A DNA stretch of 64,000 nt from CAYNHQ01 sp964397255 (GTDB lineage: Bacteria > Bdellovibrionota_G > JALEGL01 > DATDPG01): contig CAYNHQ010000008.1 in NCBI GenBank assembly GCA_964397255.1, forward strand, positions 62,001 through 126,000, written 5' to 3'. The first letter of the stretch is position 1; each line of letters opens with the position of its first letter. Of this stretch, positions 50,873 to 59,924 are shown in pieces. Under the pieces are notes generated by a model. That model searched no databases and had not been told where the DNA came from. It was given only the letters and a program-made list of their open reading frames with translations. Position numbers and translations under genes: made by a program.

Positions 50873-52729
50873 GTGAACTCCGCCACGCAAGGGCAAATTG
50901 CTCGCGCCCCTGAGTCCCCCGGTGTCTACCTTTTTCGGAATTCAGTCGGGAAGGTTCTTTATGTCGGTAAAGCCAAACGGCTTCGTGATCGCCTAAAGGC
51001 CTATCTCCACCCTGAACGGGATGAGCGGCCATCGATGGTTCTGATGGTAAGCCATGTCGAAAGTGTCGAGTGGCTTTTAACCGAGAATGAAAAAGAGGCG
51101 CTGATCTTAGAAAACAGCCTTATTAAAGAGCATCGTCCCCGCTACAACATCATGTTTCGCGACGATAAGTCGTTCGTTTCCCTTCGACTGACGAAGCATT
51201 CTTTCCCGAGACTTTTTATCACACGAAAAATCGTTCGAGATGGGAGCGAATATTTCGGTCCATATTCATCCGCCTTTGACCTCCGCCAAACGCTCAAGCT
51301 TCTCCAAAAACTGTTCATGGTGCGCGACTGTTCCGATTCCTTCTTTGCCCATCGGTCTCGCCCGTGCCTTCGCCACCAAATCAAGCGGTGCAGCGCCCCC
51401 TGTGTGAACCTGGTTTCGCCCGAAGCCTATGCGGAGCAAGTCAACCAAGTTCGGCTTTTTCTTTCAGGCGAAACTACGGCTCTTATTGAAAAACTCAACC
51501 AGCAAATGACCACCGCATCCACAGACATGCGATATGAGGATGCCGCGCGAATTCGTGACCGCCTTCGGGCCATTGATGAAACACTCCAACCCCAGCAAGT
51601 CGAATCGCGCCAAACCAGCGAAGATGCCGATGCCCTTGGTTTGGCGGGAGATCAGGAAGCCACACTTCTCAAGGTTCTCAAGATTCGAAATGGGAGGCTC
51701 GTTTCGGCCGATGAGTTTTTTGTTTCCGAGCCGATCTCCGCCGCGCCTGAAATTACGAGGGCTTTTGTTCAACAATATTATTTTGAAGATATTTCGGGGA
51801 GAGAAATCCCGCGCCAGCTCCTCCTTTCCACGCCCCTGGCCGATGCCAAAAACTTCGAATCTCTCTTGTCCGAAAAGGGGGGGGGAAAAACGAAAATCCT
51901 TTTTCCCAAACGGGGGCGCCTATCTCGTTTGCTTAAACTCGCCGATCGAAATGCGGCTACACTTCTTTCTGAACGAAAACGGCGGAGCGACGTCAACCGG
52001 CGAAATTTGGAGGATGTAGAGCGAAAACTTCATCTTCCCCGCTTTCCCCGCAGGATTGAAGGGTATGATATCTCCAATTTTCATGGGGCGCAGCCAGTGG
52101 GTTCAATGGTTGTGTTTATCGACGGCGAAGCGGACAAAAACCACTATCGCCACTATGGAATTCGAGACGTGAAGGGATCGAACGACTTTGCGATGCTTCA
52201 TGAAATGTTTGATCGTCGTTTTGCGAAAATGACGAAGCAAAATAGACCCGATTTAGTGTTGGTGGATGGGGGAAAAGGGCAACTTCGCCAAGTCGTCGAT
52301 GTTCTTCGTGAGTTAAACATTGTCGATGTACCGGTCGCATCATTGGCCAAAGAACGTGAACTCATTTCTCGAAGCGGCCGGAAATTTGCGCCGGAGAGAG
52401 TTTTTCTTCCCCAGCAAAAAAATCCGATCGTTTTTCCTTCTTCCTCTCCGCTACTCCATCTCTTACAGCGCGTCAGAGATGAATCGCATCGTTTTGGAAT
52501 TACTCGGCATCGAAAAGCACGAAATCGGACCACGCTCGCCTCGGAGCTGACGCGAATACCGGGTGTCGGGCCGGGGAGACAAAAAATTCTTCTAAAATCG
52601 CTCGGAAGTCTGGAACAGATTCGATCCACAAGCGTGGAAGAACTGACTCAGATCAAAGGAATCTCCACACCGGTAGCCAAGGAAATTTACAACTATTTCC
52701 GGAGTCGGAAAGACGAAGAGAATGAGTAG
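50873..52729 (+). CDS. uvrC: Excinuclease ABC subunit C
   Basis: UvrC makes both incisions in nucleotide excision repair. 618 residues: GIY-YIG domain (about 10-95; PGVYLFRNSVGKVLYVGKAK), Cys cluster (RPCLRHQIKRCSAPCVN), UVR motif (about 200-235), the RNase H-like endonuclease half (GYDISNFHGAQPVGSMVVF; LVLVDGGKGQLRQV) and C-terminal helix-hairpin-helix (RIPGVGPGRQKILLKSLGS). GTG start. A run of nine G (51877-51885), coding for GGG, may be prone to slippage. The 3' end overlaps comEC by 8 bases. Confidence 0.97.
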   Translation: MNSATQGQIARAPESPGVYLFRNSVGKVLYVGKAKRLRDRLKAYLHPERDERPSMVLMVSHVESVEWLLTENEKEALILENSLIKEHRPRYNIMFRDDKSFVSLRLTKHSFPRLFITRKIVRDGSEYFGPYSSAFDLRQTLKLLQKLFMVRDCSDSFFAHRSRPCLRHQIKRCSAPCVNLVSPEAYAEQVNQVRLFLSGETTALIEKLNQQMTTASTDMRYEDAARIRDRLRAIDETLQPQQVESRQTSEDADALGLAGDQEATLLKVLKIRNGRLVSADEFFVSEPISAAPEITRAFVQQYYFEDISGREIPRQLLLSTPLADAKNFESLLSEKGGGKTKILFPKRGRLSRLLKLADRNAATLLSERKRRSDVNRRNLEDVERKLHLPRFPRRIEGYDISNFHGAQPVGSMVVFIDGEADKNHYRHYGIRDVKGSNDFAMLHEMFDRRFAKMTKQNRPDLVLVDGGKGQLRQVVDVLRELNIVDVPVASLAKERELISRSGRKFAPERVFLPQQKNPIVFPSSSPLLHLLQRVRDESHRFGITRHRKARNRTTLASELTRIPGVGPGRQKILLKSLGSLEQIRSTSVEELTQIKGISTPVAKEIYNYFRSRKDEENE

Positions 52730-54938
52730 CGAAGAACTCTTTCGCCGTTTTCCTCTTCTTCCACTGACCCTTCTTTATGTACTTCTTATATCCGTCGCTC
52801 ACTTGTGCGGACATGACTTCGGCAAAAAGCCAGTCCCGCCTCTTCCCTCGGAGGCCCAAGTGTATGAAGGGACGGTCATCAGTTATCCGGAAGAAAAACT
52901 CAGCGGGGGAGGGGCGCTGGTAGCGCTCTCCGGAAATTATGGGACGGCGCGAATTGCATTTTTCAATACAGTGCTTCCCAAACGTGGAGAAATCATTCGA
53001 TTTCGATCGGCGCTTCATCCTCCACGAAATTTCGGAAACGACCGAGAATGGGATTTCGAGCTCTACTGCAGAAATCGTGACATCCATTGGACGGGATCAG
53101 TATCGGGAAAGGATGGCTGGATATCGATGGCGCCTCCCGCCGGAATTCTTCGCCCCTGGCTCAATTCCCTCCGCGAACGTGCGCTCGAGAAAGCGAGTTT
53201 TTTCCTCGAGAGTTCGAGGCGTGCTCTCTACTCGAGTTTAGTTTTGGGGGATATGTCGCAAGTCTCTCCCGAGGATGTCGAAGCCTTTCGAAAAGCGGGG
53301 GTGCTTCATCTTCTCGTTGTGTCAGGTTCACATGTCGGTTTAATTGCCTTGGTTGCGGGCTGGCTTCTGGGATGGCTCCTTCGGCGCTCTTCTTGGCTCG
53401 TAGAGCGAATTCCTGTTTGGAAAGTTCAAATTGTCGGAGGATTTCTAGGTGCTCTTTTTCTCTGCTCTCTGATTGATCTTCCTCTACCGACGACGCGTGC
53501 GCTTATGGCGTTGGCATTTTTCACTCTTGGCTTACTTTTGCGCCGGCCTCGGGGAGGATGGAATTTATGGGTCGTGATTGGATTGATCATTCTTGCTCTT
53601 CGTCCAGGATATCTTTTTGATATTTCATTTCAGCTCTCCTTCGCGGCTGTGGGTGGGATCATGCTCATGGCTCCATACTTTCGAAGCCAAGGCTCGACAT
53701 TTGTTCGCGCTCTGTCGGCCCTGTTTCTCAGCTCCCTCGGAGCCTTTTTGGCTACACTTCCGATTCTGATTTGGCACTTCAGTCGGCTGAGCGCCTGGTC
53801 GCTTATGGGCAATCTCATTTTGGTTCCACTTTTGGGGAGTGTCGGAATACCGGTGGGGCTAGCGGCGACATTTACAACGGGGCGACTGAGCGAATTGCTA
53901 TTTGTTTTATTCGACCGGTGGCTGGAGCTTTCTCTTCCCATTCTTAAATGGGTCGCCTCGCTTCATGGAACCGATCTCTACATTCCTTCACCGCCACTGA
54001 TCGGATGGATCGGCTTTGCAGGTTTATTCGCGCTTTTTTTCATCCGAAAGTTAAAGTTCTTTACTGCCGAATATCAGCGAATCGCAGGGGTCTTTTTCGC
54101 CACTCTTCTCTTGGGGTCTTTTGTTTCGAAAAAGGATCGCTCGGCGGAGGTCCACTTTATTCATGTCGGCCAGGGGGACGCGACACTCATTCAATCGGAA
54201 GAAGGCAAAACGATATTGGTAGATGCAGGTCCGGGAGGATTTCATAGTTTTGATGCCGGAGAGCGTGTGATTGTTCCCTGGTTTCGTGTGCATGGAATGG
54301 ATCGGATTGATGTTCTGGCCATCACACATGGCGATTCCGACCATGCGGGGGGAGCCAACTCAATTCTTAAACATATAGAAGTAGGAGAGGTCTGGTATCC
54401 TCCGGTGGAGCGCCCCTCCGTGGTTCAGGCGACGTATGAAACGGCTTTGTCAAAGAGAATTCCATGGAAAAGTATGGATGCCTCGTTCCCGCCGCTCGTA
54501 TGGAAAGGGCTGAAAGTAGAGACTCTTCATCCTTCGCCCGAGACGGTTCTTGAAAGTGATAACAATCGTGCGTTGGTGTTGATGGCCCAAATTCAAAAGA
54601 TTCGACTTCTTTTGGCTTCCGATATTGAAGCCGAAGCGGAAGAGGAAATTCTCCGGAAAAATCATGGTCTGCACGCGGAGATTCTTAAAGTTCCCCACCA
54701 TGGCAGCCATACTTCTTCTTCACCTGCGTTTCTTGCCGCCGTAAGTCCGTGGGAAGCGGTGATGGAAGTGGGGTGGAAAAATCGCTTCGGCCACCCGCAC
54801 TTAGAGGTCCTTGAGCGTTACATGGGAAATCATATCCGCATCTGGCGGGGGGACCTGTGTGGGGAGGTCGTAGCCCGCATTCGCGAAACCGAAATGGAAA
54901 TGAACGCTATTCGTTCCTGCCAAAAATCGCTATACTAA
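52722..54938 (+). CDS. comEC: ComEC DNA-uptake channel
   Basis: 738 residues: an N-terminal helix and OB-like domain (DUF4131, to about 150), the competence membrane domain (about 185-440; LVLGDMSQVSPEDVEAFRKA and LLVVSGSHVGLIALVAGW), and a C-terminal metallo-beta-lactamase nuclease-like domain (IHVGQGDATLIQSEEGKT, ITHGDSDHAGGAN, LKVPHHGSHTSSSPAFL). ComEC carries single-stranded DNA over the inner membrane; the MBL part is thought to degrade the other strand. With the ComEA-like protein it suggests natural transformation. Confidence 0.95.
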   Translation: MSSEELFRRFPLLPLTLLYVLLISVAHLCGHDFGKKPVPPLPSEAQVYEGTVISYPEEKLSGGGALVALSGNYGTARIAFFNTVLPKRGEIIRFRSALHPPRNFGNDREWDFELYCRNRDIHWTGSVSGKDGWISMAPPAGILRPWLNSLRERALEKASFFLESSRRALYSSLVLGDMSQVSPEDVEAFRKAGVLHLLVVSGSHVGLIALVAGWLLGWLLRRSSWLVERIPVWKVQIVGGFLGALFLCSLIDLPLPTTRALMALAFFTLGLLLRRPRGGWNLWVVIGLIILALRPGYLFDISFQLSFAAVGGIMLMAPYFRSQGSTFVRALSALFLSSLGAFLATLPILIWHFSRLSAWSLMGNLILVPLLGSVGIPVGLAATFTTGRLSELLFVLFDRWLELSLPILKWVASLHGTDLYIPSPPLIGWIGFAGLFALFFIRKLKFFTAEYQRIAGVFFATLLLGSFVSKKDRSAEVHFIHVGQGDATLIQSEEGKTILVDAGPGGFHSFDAGERVIVPWFRVHGMDRIDVLAITHGDSDHAGGANSILKHIEVGEVWYPPVERPSVVQATYETALSKRIPWKSMDASFPPLVWKGLKVETLHPSPETVLESDNNRALVLMAQIQKIRLLLASDIEAEAEEEILRKNHGLHAEILKVPHHGSHTSSSPAFLAAVSPWEAVMEVGWKNRFGHPHLEVLERYMGNHIRIWRGDLCGEVVARIRETEMEMNAIRSCQKSLY

Positions 54939-55013
54939 AGGACCTTAAATTTTTTCCTCTTCGCGAGTCGATTTTTCATTCTTGTCAACTATCTTTCCGC
55001 ATAAACTACGCGA

Positions 55014-55019
55014 TATAAT
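55014..55019 (+). promoter_or_regulatory. -10 hexamer just before the 55 kb gene
   Basis: A perfect TATAAT ends only 6 bases before ATG 55026, so a transcript from it would start at or next to the start codon (leaderless). No good -35 is visible at 17 bases; TTGTCA at 54982-54987 is too far. Confidence 0.4.
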
Positions 55020-55025
55020 TTTCTT

Positions 55026-55538
55026 ATGAAGCGAAAGAACCGCATTTCCGAAGAGAGTCTTCTTAGACTTCGTCGAGCGATGTTATTGGCGGAGCGAGCG
55101 CAGACACGCGTGCAGGGAAGGCGGAAACTCGAGCGGATGGCACAGTGGCGGCACTTGCAAATCAGCCCATTGGCGCAGGCGGGGCTCGCCTCAAGCTACT
55201 ACTGGGCAGGAGATTATAGCCAGGCCATCGGGTGGGCCCGTCAAACGATTCACCGATATCCGATGAGCGCCGCCGCTGTTTGGTGCTCGACGTTAATGGT
55301 TCTTGTATTCCGATCATTGGGTATGAAACGCGAGCGATTTGAGGCGGAAGGAGAGCGGTTTCGAATTATGCGCCGAATTGCGTTTCAAAGCGCGTCTGTC
55401 GCCGACCGAATGTATGCCCTTCAGGAGCTTCAAAAAGAACTCGAATCGCGAGATCTCGCTGTAGATGCTCAACGATGTGCCGAAGAGTTAAACGATCTCA
55501 TCGGTCAGCGCTCTACATTCGGCGCTGAAGCAAATTAA
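55026..55538 (+). CDS. Hypothetical helical protein with a TPR-like unit
   Basis: 170 residues, basic, entirely helical in appearance. One TPR-like pair is visible (LAQAGLASSYYWAGDYSQAI, then GWARQTIHRYPMSAAAVWC). No signal peptide. No family is recognised. It may be translated from a leaderless transcript. It is convergent with pdxH, 4 bases apart. Confidence 0.7.
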   Translation: MKRKNRISEESLLRLRRAMLLAERAQTRVQGRRKLERMAQWRHLQISPLAQAGLASSYYWAGDYSQAIGWARQTIHRYPMSAAAVWCSTLMVLVFRSLGMKRERFEAEGERFRIMRRIAFQSASVADRMYALQELQKELESRDLAVDAQRCAEELNDLIGQRSTFGAEAN

Positions 55539-55542
55539 GTTA

Positions 55543-56148
55543 TTAAGGGGAAAGCCTCGAAATTTCCCAACTTCCTTCGTGAGACCGAGTGTAGAGAAAC
55601 CGGTCATGAAGACGATTTGGTTTCCCCTGCCAAAATTCAATTATGGTAGGTTCCAGGCGGTAGCCTCCCCAATGAGGAGGACGGGGAACTTTCGTGCCGA
55701 ATTGGCTTCGAAGTTCTTTCACCTTTCGCTCGAGAAAAGCGCGATCGGGAATGACATGACTCTGCATCGAGGCCCAGGCCCCGATTCGACTCCCCAGAGG
55801 CCGGCTCTGAAAATATGTGTCTGATTCGGTTGCTGAGGTCTTATGTATGTTTCCTTCGATTCGGATTTGCCGAATTAACTTATCCCAATGAAAGAGAAGA
55901 GTCGCCCGTGGGTTAGATGAAATTTCCTCTCCTTTCCGGCTTCGATAATTCGTGAAAAATACAAATCCCGCTTCGGAAAATCCCTTGAGAAGAATCGTTC
56001 GGACATTGGGCGCACCATCCCGTGTTGCCGTTGCCAAGTAAGCCGCAGTGGATTCACGGAGACGAATTTTTCCCGCATCCTCCAGCCATCGTTCCACGAT
56101 GGGCCAGGGGGTCATGGGGAGCTTTTTTTCGGAAAGTGGTGATGGCAT
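55543..56148 (-). CDS. pdxH: Pyridoxine/pyridoxamine 5'-phosphate oxidase
   Basis: Oxidises PNP or PMP to pyridoxal phosphate with FMN, the last step of the pathway begun by PdxJ. Landmarks: ATRDGAPNVRTILLKGF, FVFFTNYRSRKGEEI, ATLLFHWDKLIRQIRIEG, TYFQSRPLGSRIGAWASMQS, and the C-terminal IIEFWQGKPNRLHDRFLY. I chose ATG 56148 (201 residues); a TTG at 56187 would give 214 but overlaps the upstream gene by 26 bases. Confidence 0.95.
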   Translation of the reverse strand: MPSPLSEKKLPMTPWPIVERWLEDAGKIRLRESTAAYLATATRDGAPNVRTILLKGFSEAGFVFFTNYRSRKGEEISSNPRATLLFHWDKLIRQIRIEGNIHKTSATESDTYFQSRPLGSRIGAWASMQSHVIPDRAFLERKVKELRSQFGTKVPRPPHWGGYRLEPTIIEFWQGKPNRLHDRFLYTRSHEGSWEISRLSP

Positions 56149-56161
56149 TGCGAGGAGGGCT

Positions 56162-56632
56162 TTAGCCGCTCTTCGTCGCTTGGTCAAAAAGAGCCTGCTC
56201 TAATTTCCCATTCGATTTTCCCGGTATCCAATTGGTGCCGCCGGAGCCTTCAAGGCCATGCTGTTTTCCGGAGAAGAGACCCTCGATTGTAGGTTGTATG
56301 ATGATCTTGGCTTGCCCCGATTGATCCATGATCGTCACGTTGTACGAGTACCGGCCGCGGACGAATCGAGTCCGGTCTTCTTCTTCAAACGTGGCCGACT
56401 GAAACAGTTCCCCGGTGGTGAATTCTTTTGGCTTGGTGACCATTGATAATGACGAAGGATCGCTTCGGTCGATCTCTAGTCCCAGAGCGGTAGCCGCTTT
56501 CACCACCTGCGTATAGGCGTGGTCGGGTGTCGCATTGAGAAGAAATTCATTCGTTGGACCGACGGCTTTCTTCGTACAAGAAAAGACGCTAAAAACCACT
56601 GGCAGCACAAGATAGGGAATCGCCTTCTTCAT
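56162..56632 (-). CDS. Predicted lipoprotein
   Basis: 156 residues with a lipoprotein signal (MKKAIPYLVLPVVFSVFSC, Cys19). The mature domain (TPDHAYTQVVKAATALGLEI, then DRSDPSSLSMVTKPKEF, and a beta-strand run around YSYNVTIMDQSGQAKIIIQP) has the alternating helix/strand look of BamC-like or DUF-type outer-membrane lipoproteins, but I cannot assign a family. It lies just upstream of pdxH and may be cotranscribed. Confidence 0.75.
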   Translation of the reverse strand: MKKAIPYLVLPVVFSVFSCTKKAVGPTNEFLLNATPDHAYTQVVKAATALGLEIDRSDPSSLSMVTKPKEFTTGELFQSATFEEEDRTRFVRGRYSYNVTIMDQSGQAKIIIQPTIEGLFSGKQHGLEGSGGTNWIPGKSNGKLEQALFDQATKSG

Positions 56633-56695
56633 ATTTAAAAACTACTCCAATAAGACCTTGAATCAATATTTTGAAGCCTGTATCAAAGCACCGAA

Positions 56696-58009
56696 ATGAA
56701 TCTTAAAATGCCACAACTCCCATGGACAGTTTTGTTTCTCCTTGTCTCGCGCTCATTTGCGCAGGAGGCGACACCAACCCCCACTCCTACGCCGAGTGAT
56801 TTAGAACGGAAGGTGGAAGTCTTGACTCAAGAAGTTGAACACCTCAAGGCGGGCGAGGAGCTTTTCCCTGAGGCCAAAGGCAGCGATTACGGGTTTGGAC
56901 CAGCCGCTTCAAAAGTATATCGCACGAAAAAAGGGGTTTCGATCGGCGGATACGGTGAATTCGTTTATCAGGGATTTGCCTCGGAGGATGAAGGAGGCGC
57001 TGTCCCGCGAACGGAAGATCAGATCGATCTCCTTAAAGCGGTTTTATATACGGGGTACAAATTTAACGATCGGTTTTTATTTAACTCCGAAATCGAGTTT
57101 GAGCATGCCTCGACCGAAGGATCGGGAGAGGTTTCAGTCGAATTTGCATACATCGATTTTCTCTGGAGAAAACCGATCAATTTCCGAGCCGGGCTCATGC
57201 TTCTCCCGATGGGACTTATAAACGAGCTTCACGAACCTTCCGTCTACTTGGGGGTCCTTCATCCCGACGTCGAAGAGCGGATTATCCCCGCCACCTGGAG
57301 TGAACTTGGCGCCGGCTTATTCGGAAGTTGGAAAGATTTTACCTACCGGGCTTATTTTGTAAGCGGTCTCAATGCCACGGGTGCGGGTACGACCGGCACC
57401 GCCGGGTTCGATGCCCAAGGCATTCGCGAAGGGAGACAGGGGGGGAGTGAAGCACTCGCCAATACCTGGGCATTTGTCGGTCGAGGAGACTACACAGGGG
57501 TTCCCGATCTTTTGGTCGGAGCCTCAGGCTATATCGGCAGTGCGGGTCAAGGCGCTCATGCTCCCACAGGCGAAGATATTCGTGCCATGACATCGATTTT
57601 GGATCTGCACGCTGATTATCGGCACAAGGGGGCTCGGTTCCGGGGTCTCTTTACCTACGGAGATATCAGTGATGTGGCGCTGATCGATGCGGCCAAGGGA
57701 CTTGCGGGGAGTCAATCGGTGGGAGAAAAACTTCTCGGTTACTATGTGGAATATGGCTACGACGTGCTCACTCATGCGGACACAGATCAGGAACTGATTC
57801 CATTTATGCGCCATGAATGGCTTAACACACAGCACCGGGTACCGGCGGGATTTTCAAGTGATCCCTCGACCGAAGAAAAAATTGAAACGATCGGTTTGCA
57901 GTATCAGCCGATCATGAACATCGCGTTAAAGGGCGAATACCAATTTCGGCGAACAGAGGCGAACAACGGTGTAAATCAAATGAACTTTTCCCTCGGGTAT
58001 TTATTCTAA
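56696..58009 (+). CDS. Outer-membrane porin-like protein heading the flavin redox locus
   Basis: 437 residues: signal peptide to about residue 22, a Pro/Thr linker (TPTPTPTP), a short coiled coil (LERKVEVLTQEVEHLKAGEE) and then a barrel of about 16 strands with outer-membrane features (GGYGEFVYQGF, NSEIEFEHAS, FRAGLMLLPMGLINELHEP), ending in FSLGYLF with terminal Phe. It resembles phosphate-selective porin O/P-type proteins. It lies 1 base before the FMN-binding gene, so transport across the outer membrane (perhaps of an electron acceptor) may serve the redox genes. Confidence 0.88.
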   Translation: MNLKMPQLPWTVLFLLVSRSFAQEATPTPTPTPSDLERKVEVLTQEVEHLKAGEELFPEAKGSDYGFGPAASKVYRTKKGVSIGGYGEFVYQGFASEDEGGAVPRTEDQIDLLKAVLYTGYKFNDRFLFNSEIEFEHASTEGSGEVSVEFAYIDFLWRKPINFRAGLMLLPMGLINELHEPSVYLGVLHPDVEERIIPATWSELGAGLFGSWKDFTYRAYFVSGLNATGAGTTGTAGFDAQGIREGRQGGSEALANTWAFVGRGDYTGVPDLLVGASGYIGSAGQGAHAPTGEDIRAMTSILDLHADYRHKGARFRGLFTYGDISDVALIDAAKGLAGSQSVGEKLLGYYVEYGYDVLTHADTDQELIPFMRHEWLNTQHRVPAGFSSDPSTEEKIETIGLQYQPIMNIALKGEYQFRRTEANNGVNQMNFSLGYLF

Positions 58010-58010
58010 A

Positions 58011-58529
58011 ATGCTCAGTGGTTTGTTCGCTTTCTATCTTTCGTTTGTCTGTGCGACCGTCTACTTGACAGTCCCCGATGCTCTAAAAAAGGTTTTTCCT
58101 CCTGCAGCCGTAGTAAAAGAGAAAACGAAATTTCTTTCGGAAAAAGAATTGTCGCACGCGCGCGAAGAATTAAAGGGTGTTCCCGTTGAAAGCGCGCTGG
58201 TGACTTATTATGAAGCGAAAGAAGGGGAGCGGTGGATCGGATCGGCATACTTGGATACACATCAGGTTCGAACGCTTCCTGAAACCGTTCTAATTTCGAT
58301 TCATCCCGACGGGAAAATCGACCAAGTACAAATCTTGAGTTTTAAGGAGCCTCCTGATTACCTTCCACCCTCTCGATGGTTGGGGGAAATTCATGGAAAG
58401 GAACAAAAAGAATTCGGCGAAAAAGGGGCGATTCGAAGCATTACGGGCGCGACGCTCACCGCGCGCGCCATCGAGCAAGCGGTTAAACGGGTCCTGACCT
58501 TTCATGAAATTATCTACGGAAAAAAATGA
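58011..58529 (+). CDS. FMN-binding domain protein (substrate of ApbE)
   Basis: 172 residues with one N-terminal membrane helix or signal (about 4-22) and an extracytoplasmic FMN-binding domain. The flavinylation motif SITGATLT is seen near the C-terminus, with Thr148 (of GAT) as the expected site of covalent FMN attachment. The apbE transferase gene lies three positions downstream in the same run, which supports flavinylation. It is related to NqrC/RnfG-type domains and would carry electrons at the outer face of the inner membrane. Confidence 0.88.
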   Translation: MLSGLFAFYLSFVCATVYLTVPDALKKVFPPAAVVKEKTKFLSEKELSHAREELKGVPVESALVTYYEAKEGERWIGSAYLDTHQVRTLPETVLISIHPDGKIDQVQILSFKEPPDYLPPSRWLGEIHGKEQKEFGEKGAIRSITGATLTARAIEQAVKRVLTFHEIIYGKK

Positions 58530-58944
58530 CGTGATCTGGTTGGGTCGATGGGTTCGATGGGCGAGTCTTCCCGTCTTTGTGACCGGAGTTGTTTATCTTT
58601 GGATGAAATATTTTATGAAAGGGGACGATCCTTATTCCGTCCTTCATCATCCCTTACAGCCATTCTTTCTTAAGGCGCATATTCTCTTTGCTCCGATTCT
58701 TCTCATCGTTCTCGGGGGGATGATTTTTATTCATGCGCTTCCCTCTGTGGCCGCGGGAAAAGGGAAGGCCAAAAAGAGCGGATGGTGGAATCTTCTTTTT
58801 GTCGGGGCGATGGTGTTTTCCGGCTATCTTCTGCAAGTGTTTACAAATGAAAAAACTCTTTCAGTGACGGCCATTGTCCATATCGTCTGTGGATTTCTTT
58901 TTGTTTTGACGCTTCTGATTCACCAATGGGCCGCTCGGAAATAA
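58504..58944 (+). CDS. Four-helix membrane protein, probable b-type cytochrome (DUF4405-like)
   Basis: 146 residues with four membrane helices (about 16-35, 55-75, 93-110 and 118-140). His residues lie within or at the ends of helices (LKAHILFAP, IFIHALPS, AIVHIVCGFL, LLIHQWAA), as heme b ligands would. The gene overlaps the FMN-binding gene by 26 bases and apbE by 19. In known flavinylated electron-transfer loci such a protein passes electrons from the quinone pool to the FMN domain. Heme binding is inference. Confidence 0.75.
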   Translation: MKLSTEKNDVIWLGRWVRWASLPVFVTGVVYLWMKYFMKGDDPYSVLHHPLQPFFLKAHILFAPILLIVLGGMIFIHALPSVAAGKGKAKKSGWWNLLFVGAMVFSGYLLQVFTNEKTLSVTAIVHIVCGFLFVLTLLIHQWAARK

Positions 58945-59924
58945 AATTAGCCCCCATTTTTTTCGCACTTCTTTTTCCTGGTTGTCGGCCGAATGAAGTT
59001 TCACCCATTGCCCGGGCATGGCCGGTCATGGGGACGATTCTAACAATTAAGACTTGGAACTCAACCACGTCCGAGACTGTGATTGAAAACGCGCGGAAAG
59101 TGGTCTTCGACATCGACGAGAAAATGAGTACGTACAAAAAAGAGAGTGAAATTTCAAAGATCAATCAACAGAGCGGAAATGGAATTTACAAATCCGTCAG
59201 TCCGGAAACCTTGGAAGTGATCAAGCGGGCATTGAAAATCGGAAAAGAGTCGGGGGGGAGATTTGATATTGCGATTGGTCCCTTGATTTCTCTTTGGAAA
59301 TTTTTCACCCCCTGGCAGGGAGAAGAAGTGAATCTCCCTCCGGAGAATGAAATTAAAAAAGCACGTCAGAACTCGCGTTTGGAATATATCGAGCTCAATG
59401 GAGAGAAAATTCGATTAAATAAAATGGGCGCGATGATGGATCTTGGGGGAATCGCGAAAGGATATGCTCTTGACCAAGCCGCGGCCGTATTGGAACGGGA
59501 AAAAGCCACTTCAGCTTTGATCGATTTGGGAGGACAAGTGCGATTCGTTGGAAAAGATCCGGAAGGTGGCGATTGGCACATCGCGATTCGACATCCTCGT
59601 GAAGAAAACGAATTCATCGCCACAATTTCCGTTCCTAATGGTTCGATCTCCACATCGGGCGATAGCGATCGCTACTTCATCCATAAAGGAGTTCGTTATT
59701 CACATATTATAGATCCCACGACGGGCTATCCGGTCCAAGGAACTCTTTCGGTTACGGTCTGGGCGCCCACGGGAATCGACGCCGACGCCTGGTCGACGGC
59801 GCTTTTCGTAGCGGGCGAAACCGAAGGGAAGAAGCTGCTCTTCATCCATCCCGAAGTGGGTGCTGTTTGGGTATACGACCGGAGTGTAACGGTCGCCGGC
59901 GCGCTCCAGGGAAGAGTGAACTAA
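58926..59924 (+). CDS. apbE: FAD:protein FMN transferase
   Basis: ApbE attaches FMN through phosphoester linkage to Thr/Ser of target domains, using FAD and Mg. 332 residues with a lipoprotein-like signal (Cys20 in FPGCR), then the family landmarks WPVMGTILTIKTWN, FDIAIGPLISLWKF, MMDLGGIAKGYALD, ALIDLGGQVRFVG, SISTSGDSDRYF, YSHIIDPTTGYP and IDADAWSTALFVAG. Its evident target is the FMN-binding protein two genes upstream. The stop overlaps the convergent M23 peptidase gene. Confidence 0.95.
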   Translation: MGRSEIKLAPIFFALLFPGCRPNEVSPIARAWPVMGTILTIKTWNSTTSETVIENARKVVFDIDEKMSTYKKESEISKINQQSGNGIYKSVSPETLEVIKRALKIGKESGGRFDIAIGPLISLWKFFTPWQGEEVNLPPENEIKKARQNSRLEYIELNGEKIRLNKMGAMMDLGGIAKGYALDQAAAVLEREKATSALIDLGGQVRFVGKDPEGGDWHIAIRHPREENEFIATISVPNGSISTSGDSDRYFIHKGVRYSHIIDPTTGYPVQGTLSVTVWAPTGIDADAWSTALFVAGETEGKKLLFIHPEVGAVWVYDRSVTVAGALQGRVN

